Origin: an uncultured Paracoccaceae bacterium
GTDB taxonomy: Bacteria > Pseudomonadota > Alphaproteobacteria > Rhodobacterales > Rhodobacteraceae
Direction: 5' to 3'
Assembly: GCA_947496535.1 (NCBI GenBank)
Contig: CANMDE010000003.1
Location: 310,001 to 374,000 of the forward strand
DNA: 64,000 nt
The notes below the pieces were generated by a model, which saw only the letters and a program-made list of their open reading frames with translations, was not told the origin of the DNA and did no database searches. Below are positions 53,477 through 62,301 of this stretch, one piece after another. The position numbers and the translations under genes were made by a program. Position 1 is the first letter of the stretch; each line of letters opens with the position of its first letter.

Positions 53477-55945
53477 ATGGGAAACTTTTCAATGGATAAG
53501 CGGTCACTTAGTGAGCGGGATATATGCACAAAATTTATAACACCGGCCCTTCGTAAATCAGGGTGGGATGAAATAAACCAGATCCGAGAAGAGGTCAGTT
53601 TTACCAAGGGTAGAATTATCGTCCGAGGAAAGTTGGTCAGTCGGGGTAAGGCGAAACGTGCTGACTATATCCTTTCGGTTAAGCCAAATATTCCCGTCGC
53701 GATAATTGAAGCGAAAGAAAACAGCCAGTCGGTAGGGGCTGGACTTCAGCAGGGCTTGGAGTATGCGGAAACCCTCGGAATTCCATTTGTCTTTTCATCG
53801 AATGGTGACGGTTTCGTTATGCATGATCGAACGGGAATGAGCCCGACACCTGAAATCACGCTTTCGCTGGAAGACTTTCCCTCGCCGGTAGAACTTTGGC
53901 AGCGTTATTGTCAATGGAAAGGGCTGTCTGACGGGGCATCTGACGTGGCACTACAAGATTACTTTGATGATGGTAGCGGCAAGACACCGCGGTATTATCA
54001 GGTGAATGCGGTGAACTCCACCATCGAGGCTATCGCAAAGGGACAGGACCGCATCTTGCTGGTGATGGCCACAGGGACCGGCAAGACATACACTGCCTTT
54101 CAGATCATCTGGCGGCTTTGGAAAGCCGGTAAGAAGAAGCGTATTCTGTTCTTGGCTGATCGCAATGTGCTGATCGACCAAACGATGGTTAATGACTTCA
54201 GGCCATTTGTTGGGAATATGGCAAAACTGTCGACCCAGGCGAAAACCATTGAACGCGCAGATGGTACGTCGACTGATTTGACACTAGCCTTGGACAAGCG
54301 TCGGCGGATCGACTCCTCTTATGAAATCTACTTGGGCCTATACCAAGCGATTACCGGTCCAGATGAAAGCCAAAAGCTCTATAAGGAGTTCTCACGCGAT
54401 TTCTTCGATCTGATCGTGATCGATGAGTGTCATCGCGGCAGTGCGGCAGATGACTCCGCCTGGCGGGAAATCCTCGACCATTTCACCTCGGCGACCCAAA
54501 TTGGCCTGACCGCAACGCCGAAGGAGACCGAGTATGCCTCCAATATCGATTATTTTGGCGCACCAGTTTACAGCTATTCGTTGAAACAGGGCATCCGCGA
54601 TGGCTTCTTGGCTCCTTACAAGGTTATCAAAGTTCACATTGACCGTGACGTCGAGGGCTATCGACCTGAGCAGGGGCAGCTCGACCGTGAGGGCGAAGAG
54701 GTCGAGGACCGCATCTACAACGCTAAGGATTTTGACCGCACGCTGGTGTTAGAGGATCGCACGAAACTGGTTGCTCAGAAGGTTTCAGAGTTCCTAAAGC
54801 AAAGCGGCGATCGCATGGCAAAGACGATCGTCTTTTGTGTGGATCAGGAACATGCCGCGCGTATGCGGCAGGCGCTGATCAATGAAAACGCTGATCTTGC
54901 AGCGCAAAACCATCGTTATGTAATGCGTATCACTGGGAATGATAAAGACGGTCTCGACCAGCTTGGGAATTTCATTGATCCAGAAGCGCCGTATCCGGTG
55001 ATCGTGACAACGTCGCGGCTTCTTTCGACGGGTGTCGATGCGCAAACTTGCCGCCTGATCGTGCTGGACCGCGAAGTAGGGTCCATGACTGAGTTTAAGC
55101 AGATCGTTGGGCGCGGGACCCGTGTGCATGAGGATACCCAGAAGTTGTTCTTCACGGTAATGGATTTCCGTGGTTCGACCAGCCATTTTGCCGATCCAGA
55201 GTTCGACGGAGAGCCAGTTCAAATCTACCAACCTGGTACTGATGACCCGATAACGCCCCCAGATGACGCTCCACAGACCGACGAAGATGGGGTGCCCTTG
55301 TCACCTGAGCCAGGCGACGATGAAACCGTTATTATCGATCCGATCGATCCTCTTGATGGCGGCACTGGTGGCGGCCCGATCCGTAAGGTTTACGTCGATG
55401 GAGTTGGGGCAGATATCGTCGCCGAAAGGGTTGAATACCTCAATGAGAACGGCAAGCTGGTCACAGAATCTCTGCGCGATTACACCCGAAAGGCCCTGAA
55501 ACGGCAGTTCACTAGCCTTGATGATTTCCTTAAGCGCTGGAACAGCGAAGGTCGCAAACAGGCTGTGTTTGATGAGCTGGAAGCGGAAGGCTTGCCGCTG
55601 GATATAATTGCAGCTGAGTTAGGCAAGGACCTTGATCCGTTTGACCTTATTTGTCACATCGCCTTTGATGCAAAACCTTTGACCCGACGGGAGCGGGCTG
55701 AAAGTGTCAAAAAGCGTGATGCATTTACCAAATATGGACCGCAGGCAAAGGCCGTTCTCGAAGCCTTGCTTGAAAAATATGCCGACGAGGGCGTCATGAA
55801 CCTCGACGACCTAGGCGTCTTGAAAATTGCGCCGTTCAGCGGCATGGGAAGTGTGGTTGAACTTGTCCGCGCTTTCGGTGGAAAACCCGGCTTCGAACAG
55901 GCAGTTCACGACCTGCAATCCGCTATTTACGAAGAAAGTGCATAA
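53477..55945 (+). CDS. hsdR: Type I restriction endonuclease subunit R
   Basis: 822 residues. N-terminal PD-(D/E)XK nuclease: D63 in ADYILSVKP, E78 and K80 in VAIIEAKE, with QQGLEYAE after it. DEAD-type translocase: MATGTGKT at 197-204, DECH 316-319, GLTATPKE, then VSFCV-like helicase motifs and QIVGRGTRVHEDT (motif VI). The C-terminus is the EcoEI_R-type helical domain binding HsdM. It cuts unmodified DNA after translocation. Only three bases separate it from hsdM. A second ATG at 53492 is a possible start. Confidence 0.94.
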   Translation: MGNFSMDKRSLSERDICTKFITPALRKSGWDEINQIREEVSFTKGRIIVRGKLVSRGKAKRADYILSVKPNIPVAIIEAKENSQSVGAGLQQGLEYAETLGIPFVFSSNGDGFVMHDRTGMSPTPEITLSLEDFPSPVELWQRYCQWKGLSDGASDVALQDYFDDGSGKTPRYYQVNAVNSTIEAIAKGQDRILLVMATGTGKTYTAFQIIWRLWKAGKKKRILFLADRNVLIDQTMVNDFRPFVGNMAKLSTQAKTIERADGTSTDLTLALDKRRRIDSSYEIYLGLYQAITGPDESQKLYKEFSRDFFDLIVIDECHRGSAADDSAWREILDHFTSATQIGLTATPKETEYASNIDYFGAPVYSYSLKQGIRDGFLAPYKVIKVHIDRDVEGYRPEQGQLDREGEEVEDRIYNAKDFDRTLVLEDRTKLVAQKVSEFLKQSGDRMAKTIVFCVDQEHAARMRQALINENADLAAQNHRYVMRITGNDKDGLDQLGNFIDPEAPYPVIVTTSRLLSTGVDAQTCRLIVLDREVGSMTEFKQIVGRGTRVHEDTQKLFFTVMDFRGSTSHFADPEFDGEPVQIYQPGTDDPITPPDDAPQTDEDGVPLSPEPGDDETVIIDPIDPLDGGTGGGPIRKVYVDGVGADIVAERVEYLNENGKLVTESLRDYTRKALKRQFTSLDDFLKRWNSEGRKQAVFDELEAEGLPLDIIAAELGKDLDPFDLICHIAFDAKPLTRRERAESVKKRDAFTKYGPQAKAVLEALLEKYADEGVMNLDDLGVLKIAPFSGMGSVVELVRAFGGKPGFEQAVHDLQSAIYEESA

Positions 55946-55948
55946 CCA

Positions 55949-57397
55949 ATGTCCGTCCGTAGCCTTGTCAAATCCATCCAAGACATCATGCGCAAAGATA
56001 CTGGCGTGGATGGAGACGCACAGCGCATCAGCCAGCTTTGCTGGATGTTTTTCCTCAAGATCATTGATGATCAAGATCAGGAATTTGAACTAACCAAGGA
56101 AAACTATACCTCTCCCATTCCGGTTGACCTGCAATGGCGCGCCTGGGCGGCAGATCCGGAAGGCATCACCGGCGATACGCTGCTCGAATTTGTGAACAAC
56201 ACTCTTTTCCCGAAACTAAAGACGCTGCCCGTCAATGCAGGCCCCCGCGCCAAGGTCGTCCGCGACGTGTTCGAGGATGCATACAACTACATGAAATCCG
56301 GCCAGTTGATGCGTCAGATGATCAACAAGATCAACGAGGTCGACTTCAACAACCTGACCGAACGCCAACATTTCGGTGACATCTACGAGCAAATCCTGAA
56401 TGACCTGCAGAACGCGGGCAACGCGGGCGAATACTATACCCCTCGCGCTGTCACTGCCTTTATGGTGCAACAGATCGACCCGACACCTGGCGAGCTCATG
56501 TTCGACCCCGCCTGCGGCACCGGCGGCTTTCTGACCTGCGCAATGCGCCATATGCGCGACAACTACGTCAAACGCCCCGAGCATGAGGCAGAGATGCAAG
56601 GTGCGCTGCGCGCAGTGGAAAAGAAACCGCTGCCCCACATGCTCTGTGTCACCAACATGCTGTTGAACGGGGTCGAGGAACCCGACTTCGTGCGCCACGA
56701 CAACACACTGGCCCGCCCGTTGGTCAGCTGGACCCGCGATGAACGCGTCGATATCGTCCTGACCAACCCGCCATTTGGCGGCAAGGAAGAGGATGGTATC
56801 GAATCCAACTTCCCGACATTCAAGACCCGCGAAACCGCTGATCTCTTCCTTGCCCTGATCATCCGCCTGCTTAAACCCGGCGGCCGTGCCGCCGTGGTCC
56901 TGCCCGATGGGTCGCTGTTCGGCGAGGGGATCAAGACCCGCCTCAAGGAACACCTGATGGAGGAATGCAACCTGCACACCATCGTGCGGCTGCCCAACTC
57001 GGTCTTCAAACCCTATGCCTCCATCGGCACCAACTTGCTGTTCTTTGAAAAGGGTACGCCCACGCAGGACATCTGGTATTGGGAACACAAGGTGCCCGAG
57101 ACGCAGAAAGCCTATTCCATGACCAAGCCAATCCGGCTGGAGCATCTGGACGACTGCGCCGCATGGTGGGGCGGGTCCGCGCGCGAAGGGCGGGTGGAGG
57201 GCCCGCAAGCGTGGAAGATCACTGCGGAAGAGATCAAGGCGCGCGGCTATAACCTTGACGTCAAGAACCCCCATACGGTCGAGGAAGAACTAGGCGATCC
57301 CGAAACCCTTCTGGCCGATCTGACAACGGCAGAAGCCGTGACAGCCGAGCTACGCGATCAGTTAAAAACTATCCTGACCGAGGCGCTGGCGCGATGA
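55949..57397 (+). CDS. hsdM: Type I DNA methyltransferase subunit M
   Basis: 482 residues. N-terminal helical domain, then the N6-adenine methylase: SAM site FDPACGTGGFL at 185-195 and catalytic NPPF at 273-276 (LTNPPFGGKE). EYYTPRAVTAFM at 161-172 is the HsdM motif just before. The 3' half is unusually GC-rich compared with hsdR, as if the operon were a mosaic. It methylates adenine in the target chosen by HsdS. Start four bases after hsdR stop; stop overlaps hsdS start by four bases. Confidence 0.96.
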   Translation: MSVRSLVKSIQDIMRKDTGVDGDAQRISQLCWMFFLKIIDDQDQEFELTKENYTSPIPVDLQWRAWAADPEGITGDTLLEFVNNTLFPKLKTLPVNAGPRAKVVRDVFEDAYNYMKSGQLMRQMINKINEVDFNNLTERQHFGDIYEQILNDLQNAGNAGEYYTPRAVTAFMVQQIDPTPGELMFDPACGTGGFLTCAMRHMRDNYVKRPEHEAEMQGALRAVEKKPLPHMLCVTNMLLNGVEEPDFVRHDNTLARPLVSWTRDERVDIVLTNPPFGGKEEDGIESNFPTFKTRETADLFLALIIRLLKPGGRAAVVLPDGSLFGEGIKTRLKEHLMEECNLHTIVRLPNSVFKPYASIGTNLLFFEKGTPTQDIWYWEHKVPETQKAYSMTKPIRLEHLDDCAAWWGGSAREGRVEGPQAWKITAEEIKARGYNLDVKNPHTVEEELGDPETLLADLTTAEAVTAELRDQLKTILTEALAR

Positions 57398-59100
57398 AGG
57401 ACGCCACCTTTTCATCTGGACGACTGTTGGCGCTTTACGAGCGTATCTCTGATGCCGAAGACGCCATCCACCGTCTGCGCAGTTTGGTGGTAGACCTCGC
57501 AGTGCGTGGCAAGCTGGTGGAACAGGATATCCGCGATAAACCCGAAGTTTTTACCCCATCAAAAATAGGCCGAAAGACGCTCGGATCACGGGCTTCTAAG
57601 AAAAAGCTCCCGCCATCAGTTAAACCCTATCGGCTACCTGAAATGTGGAAGTGGGTCGAAATCGGCGACCAGTTGGATCTGCTGAATGGAATGGCTTTCA
57701 AACCATCAGATTGGGCTCCCGATGGCCTTCGGATCGTGCGCATTCAGAATCTAAATCGCCAAGATGCACCCTTTAACTATTGCGATTTAAATTTCGCGCG
57801 TGAGCGCTCCCTTATCGACAATGGTTCATTTCTCATCAGTTGGTCTGGCACGCCTGGAACATCATTTGGTGCGTTCATTTGGGATCGTGGGCCTGCAGTT
57901 CTTAATCAGCACATCTTTCGGTGCGATTTCAAGACTGAAGCATTCGACCCAAACTATTTACGACTCGCGATCAATGGGCGTCTCGATGAGATGATAGAAA
58001 AAGCGCATGGTGGTGTCGGTCTACAGCACATTACAAAGGGTAAATTGGAAGCTATGCTGATTGGTCTCCCACCCCTCGCCGAGCAGCACCGGATCGTGGC
58101 CAAGGTCGATGAACTCATGGCGCTGTGTGATAAGTTGGAACAGGTCCGTGCGGGGCGCGAGGCAGTGCGGGATCGGCTGACCACCGCCAGCCTCGCCCGC
58201 CTGACCGCGCCTGATACCGACGCGGAAACCTTCCAATCCCACGCCCGCTTTACCCTGCAATCCCTCCCAACCCTCACCACCCGCCCCGACCAAATCAAAA
58301 CCCTCCGCCAAACCATCCTGAACCTTGCTGTGCGTGGGAAGCTGGTGGCGCAGGACGAAGTGGACGAACCGGCGTTGGAGTTGTTGACACGGATTGCGAC
58401 CGGATCAAAAAGGATCGCTAAGGGAGGAGCGGGCCGATCCGAGGAAGACGACAACAGCGTCTTTCCATTCGACCGTCCGAAAGGCTGGATTTGGACTGTG
58501 GTGCAGCAAATCCTCAATCCTGAGCGTGAGATTTCGTATGGCGTAATCAAGCTGGGAGCTGAGCCAAAATCCGGTGGTGTTCCAACACTTCGATGCAGTG
58601 ACGTTCGCCCTGGTTTCATCGACTTATCTGGAGTCCGGAAAGTCAATGAAACGATTGAGGCTGAATATGTACGGACCCGTCTTTATGGTGGAGAAGTCTT
58701 AGTGAATATTCGTGGAACCCTTGGCGGTGTGGCATTGGTTCCTGAAAGGCTCAAAGGCTTCAATGTTGCGCGGGAAGTCGCGGTTGTTCCGATTGCCAAA
58801 GAAATCGTCCCAAAATTTGTAGTTTACCTAATGCTGTCACCGTACTTTTGGGACCACATCCAAAGCAACCTGCGGGGGATCGCTTACAAAGGCTTGAATT
58901 TAGGAATTCTAAGAAGTTTACCCATACCGCTACCGCCCCTCGCCGAACAACATCGAATCGTGGCAAAGGTCGATGCCCTGATGACCCTCTGCGATCAGCT
59001 GGAGGCCAGCCTCACCACCACCGCCACCACCCGCAGCAAACTCCTCAACGCCCTCCTACATGAGGCGCTGGAGCCCGCGGTAGAAGCAGCCGACGCATGA
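57394..59100 (+). CDS. hsdS: Type I restriction specificity subunit S
   Basis: 568 residues with two target-recognition domains (about 60-235 and 355-525). Each ends in the conserved helix LPPLAEQHRIVAKVDELMAL / PLPPLAEQHRIVAKVDALMT, and each is preceded by LVVDLAVRGKLVEQD / TILNLAVRGKLVAQD. The variable domains are lower in GC than the conserved helices, the normal sign of domain exchange. It sets the bipartite recognition site of the HsdRMS complex; the site itself cannot be read from sequence. Confidence 0.95.
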   Translation: MKDATFSSGRLLALYERISDAEDAIHRLRSLVVDLAVRGKLVEQDIRDKPEVFTPSKIGRKTLGSRASKKKLPPSVKPYRLPEMWKWVEIGDQLDLLNGMAFKPSDWAPDGLRIVRIQNLNRQDAPFNYCDLNFARERSLIDNGSFLISWSGTPGTSFGAFIWDRGPAVLNQHIFRCDFKTEAFDPNYLRLAINGRLDEMIEKAHGGVGLQHITKGKLEAMLIGLPPLAEQHRIVAKVDELMALCDKLEQVRAGREAVRDRLTTASLARLTAPDTDAETFQSHARFTLQSLPTLTTRPDQIKTLRQTILNLAVRGKLVAQDEVDEPALELLTRIATGSKRIAKGGAGRSEEDDNSVFPFDRPKGWIWTVVQQILNPEREISYGVIKLGAEPKSGGVPTLRCSDVRPGFIDLSGVRKVNETIEAEYVRTRLYGGEVLVNIRGTLGGVALVPERLKGFNVAREVAVVPIAKEIVPKFVVYLMLSPYFWDHIQSNLRGIAYKGLNLGILRSLPIPLPPLAEQHRIVAKVDALMTLCDQLEASLTTTATTRSKLLNALLHEALEPAVEAADA

Positions 59101-60383
59101 CCGAAATCCGCGCCATCCATAGGTTCTTCCCAGTCGGTCAGGGCTTGTTTGCCGCTGGTTCAATCGAATTCTGGCCACCTCAGCCAAAGCCACGCCGGAA
59201 CATCAACCTTCGCGGCCAAACCAAACCCGCTCCAATCGGACCATACCGCTGGGTCTATGACTGTGGGTCCAGTTCTGGAAAACACCTGGTCACCAACGCG
59301 ATCGCCGATCTGAAACGCACCTGCAAACGCGAGAAGATTGACCTGCTGACCCTCTCGCATTTCCACAATGACCATATCAATGGCGTGGTAGAGTTGCTCA
59401 ATAAGATTGGTGCAAAGACGGTCATGCTGCCATGGGCCCCGCTATGGCGCCGGCTGCTGATTGGGTTTGAACAAGGTTTGCGGGCAAGTGACCCTGAGAT
59501 GTTGTTCTACGTCGATCCGGTGCAGTATTTTGCGCAGGAGGCGGGAGAGGGGTTTGAACAGATCTTGTTCGTCTTGCCTTCAGACGGTGAAGGGCCACCA
59601 TTTCTAACTGATCCACCAGCATTCCCTGAGCCACTTGAAGATCGCGATGATCATGACAAGCCATCCGACTTAGGTGACCCTGTTTCGCATGGCGATTTGG
59701 AAGGACCATATGGTGACTTGGACCGTCGCGTAAGGATACTTCGTCCTGGCAAATCAATTCCCGTCAACGGAGTCTGGGAATTTGTGCCCTACAATGATCC
59801 AGCGACAAAACCGGTTGATCCCTTCGGTTTTGCGACAAAAGTGAAATCTCATTATGGCCTGCTGCTAACAGGAAAAACACATGAAAGGGAGGCCGCGCTC
59901 AAAGATCTGCGGGCGCTATATGAGGACACCTTCGGTCATGGGGCGAAAATGAACAATGTCAGTTTAATGTTGTATGGCGGCGCGGTTGGTGCGTGGACTG
60001 GGCGGGGGGAGCGCAGCTATTTTTATCGCGACCATGTTCGAACTGGTCGTTTTTATGGAGCACATGAGGCGCGAGGGGCTATCCTCTTAACTGGTGATGG
60101 GAATCTGAAAGACCTTGCGAAGTGGGAAAGTTTGACGGCATATCTTGATGCACGCCGCGCAATGCGCACTAGCGTGTTTCAGGTGCCCCATCATGGCGCA
60201 CGCGCAAATTGGCATGATGGCCTGGCTGCACTGGCCTCACCAATGACAAGCATATTCAGCTCTGATCCAAGGCATGGATATGGCCATCCACATGCAGAAG
60301 TGCTGCGCGATTTCTGGCCTTTCGGTGCAGTCCAGGTGGATCAGCAGACTGGGTTTTCAGTTCGTCATCATCTAAATCGTTGA
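59097..60383 (+). CDS. MBL-fold hydrolase coupled to the hsd operon
   Basis: 428 residues. Metallo-beta-lactamase fold: YDCGSSSGKHLVTNAI (strand with Asp), LLTLSHFHNDHINGVVELL with SHFHNDH at 87-93 binding two metals, LLTGDGNLKDLA near 320, and VFQVPHHGARANWHDGLAAL then SDPRHGYGHPHAEVLRDF. The last two match the ComEC-type MBL domain, a nuclease-like or hydrolase branch. The ATG lies inside the hsdS stop (ATGA), so it is translated with HsdS and probably belongs to the defence locus. Direct evidence for nuclease activity is absent. Confidence 0.85.
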   Translation: MTEIRAIHRFFPVGQGLFAAGSIEFWPPQPKPRRNINLRGQTKPAPIGPYRWVYDCGSSSGKHLVTNAIADLKRTCKREKIDLLTLSHFHNDHINGVVELLNKIGAKTVMLPWAPLWRRLLIGFEQGLRASDPEMLFYVDPVQYFAQEAGEGFEQILFVLPSDGEGPPFLTDPPAFPEPLEDRDDHDKPSDLGDPVSHGDLEGPYGDLDRRVRILRPGKSIPVNGVWEFVPYNDPATKPVDPFGFATKVKSHYGLLLTGKTHEREAALKDLRALYEDTFGHGAKMNNVSLMLYGGAVGAWTGRGERSYFYRDHVRTGRFYGAHEARGAILLTGDGNLKDLAKWESLTAYLDARRAMRTSVFQVPHHGARANWHDGLAALASPMTSIFSSDPRHGYGHPHAEVLRDFWPFGAVQVDQQTGFSVRHHLNR

Positions 60384-60482
60384 TGTGGGTGATTTCATCA
60401 CAATGAACTGTCAGACAAGGGTTTGAATTCTATCGATTTCCCAATTGAGCCTTATGGGGCCACAAACACGCAGTATGAAGCT

Positions 60483-60947
60483 ATGAATACTCAAGAGCAC
60501 TGGAATTCGCTCTTGGAGGCCATGCCGCTTGTCGGTGTGAAACGGTATTTCAAGACAGATGCACGGTGCGTACGACGCCTCAAAGAGGTTCGTTGGCCGG
60601 ATGGAATTGTCTGCGAGGGATGTGGTTCGAAGAATGTAGGCAAAATAAGAACGCGAAAAACCTACCAGTGCCGTGAATGTCGCGACCAATTTTCGGTCAC
60701 TTCGGGCACAATTTGCCATCGAAAACATCTCGATTTGATAGAGTGGTTCTACGCTGCTGAGCTGATTATTAGCGCATCCGCGAAAGATCATACCCGCGAT
60801 ATATTGAGCTCTGAAGGGCTAAGAAAGAAACTCGGCGTTACCTACAAGGTCGCTTTTGATCTTCGGAAAAAATTGAAGTCCGATCTTCTTCACCCGCACG
60901 GCGGCCTGATCGGCCGCTGTATCTGCGTTCATAAAAAATCAAACTAA
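60483..60947 (+). pseudogene. IS1595-type transposase, zinc-ribbon half only
   Basis: 154 residues. RYFKTDARCVRRLKEVRWPD, IVCEGCGSKNVGKIRTRKTY and QCRECRDQFSVTSGTI form the four-Cys zinc ribbon and entry region of IS1595-family transposases. The following helical part (LIEWFYAAELIIS...LGVTYKVAFDLRKKL) is the family's linker. The protein then ends at RCICVHKKSN, with the whole DDE catalytic domain missing, and no inverted repeat is seen. It is read as a broken insertion sequence, although a stand-alone DNA-binding accessory of the neighbouring tnsAB is possible. Starts upstream (60423) are also in frame. Confidence 0.72.
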
Positions 60948-61539
60948 CCACATTTGGTGTTTCGCCCTATTTTGTTGCGTATCTGGGGCCTATTTTTTTT
61001 CTTTATGATGATTTAAAGGGACAGCTATTTTCGACGCAAAAGCCGCCAAACCTTTTTTTGAAAATTTCGCCTCATAGAGAATCCCTAGGCCAAGGAATGA
61101 ACTGCGGAAAAAGGAACCCCAAGATGTGCGCGAATTTTTGGATGAGGCGAAAATCAATCTGCGAACGAATTCCTCTCGCAATTTTTCGCGCTAAGTGTAT
61201 GTAATTATTAAATTAATTGACTCGAATCGAAGTGTGGGAGACGCTCGTGTGCGAACCCATAAATGGCATTTTCCGACCGTCAGATGAAGAAGGAGACTGA
61301 AAAGACAAAAGTATGCACGGCCGCGTGGGGCCTGTTCTCAATAGATTGATTACTTCTGTTGCCCGGGAAAGGTCGCGGGCACTTTGAGTAGGTAACAAGG
61401 TTTTGCGAGATCACAAACTGCCGCTCTGACCGCCCAACGCGTGCTGCCCCGACCACAATACCGCCGATCACCACCCCATCACCGCAATCTCAACAACGCG
61501 TCGTTTTTTACAAATGACGCGAACAGGAAAGAAGTGTCT
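60948..61539. other. 592-base AT-rich non-coding stretch upstream of tnsA; possible transposon end
   Basis: No supported gene. TTTCGCCTCAT (61065-61075) recurs inverted as ATGAGGCGAAA (61142-61152), an 11-base perfect inverted repeat. Several GCGAAT/GCGAAAAT-type words follow up to 61,195. TTTTCGACGCAAAAGCC (61030) resembles the TTTACGACAAAAGACGG beside nrdJ. In Tn7 the end of the element and its TnsB sites lie just upstream of tnsA, so this is where one should look. The 61,200-61,440 part shows nothing clear. Confidence 0.4.
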
Positions 61540-62301
61540 ATGACTACGAACACCACCGATATCGTTCACCCCTACGAGGAGCATCCACATCTTTGGAATG
61601 CCACCTTTGCGCCGCCACCGCTTGCCGATCCAGAGGACCCCCAGAGGGTCGTCCGGACGGCATTGGAAAAAATCGAACTGGGCAAGTCCAGCGCCTCGTG
61701 CAAGGTTTCGCTGGTGACACGGCTGCACCGCACGACTGCGCTCCAAGAATTCTGGTGCGCTTCATTCGAAGAGGCACAGGTTTATCTCAACCTCGCGGCC
61801 CATCCTGATGTAGTCAATTTCAGGGAACAGCTGACCAGGGTCGATTTCATTAAGGAAGATGGCAGCCCCTCATATACGCTAGTGGATGCGCATGTCCTTT
61901 TGGGGGACGGTACCGAGGCACTACTTTCAGTAAAATACTGTGAAAAGGCAAACCGCCGCTCCTATTTGGATGAAATTGCCGATATTGCCGCGCAATGCCC
62001 TCGCGAAGTCGCAGATCGGTTTATCGTCACCTCACGGTTTAATTTTCATCCTGTGTATCGGTCCTGTGCGAAAGCAATTCATGAAGCGCGCAGGGGATGG
62101 GATCCTGAGGCGGACCAAACTGTGTTGATGGCCGCAAACGACTTGGGAGGATCATTCTCTTTCAAAGATCTCGTTGATCACTCTGAACTGAAAGGCCGCG
62201 GTCACCGCGCCGTCGTTCGCCTTATCGGTGACAGCGATATCGGCAAGGACCTCCTTGATCCGATTGCTGATGATACCGCACTATGGAGGGCTGCCGCATG
62301 A
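61540..62301 (+). CDS. tnsA: TnsA-like endonuclease of a Tn7-family element
   Basis: 253 residues. The restriction-enzyme-like catalytic core is seen: E77/E78 in WCASFEEAQVYLNL, D116 in YTLVDAHVLL, and K132 in LLSVKY, the E-D-K layout of TnsA. The C-terminal part (about 165-250, with a helix-turn-helix-like segment) would bind TnsC. TnsA cuts the 5' ends of the transposon while TnsB cuts the 3' ends, allowing cut-and-paste. ATG at 61540 has an AGGAAAG site; the in-frame extension to 61441 lacks family residues. Its stop overlaps tnsB (ATGA). Confidence 0.85.
   Translation: MTTNTTDIVHPYEEHPHLWNATFAPPPLADPEDPQRVVRTALEKIELGKSSASCKVSLVTRLHRTTALQEFWCASFEEAQVYLNLAAHPDVVNFREQLTRVDFIKEDGSPSYTLVDAHVLLGDGTEALLSVKYCEKANRRSYLDEIADIAAQCPREVADRFIVTSRFNFHPVYRSCAKAIHEARRGWDPEADQTVLMAANDLGGSFSFKDLVDHSELKGRGHRAVVRLIGDSDIGKDLLDPIADDTALWRAAA

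Noticed and set aside
56216..57274. A 352-codon open frame opposite hsdM
   Set aside because: hsdM is certain (GTGG, NPPF). The antisense translation has no family features.
60990..61181. A 63-codon minus-strand frame upstream of tnsA
   Set aside because: Low-complexity, no domain, no ribosome binding site; it overlaps the inverted repeats of the probable transposon end.
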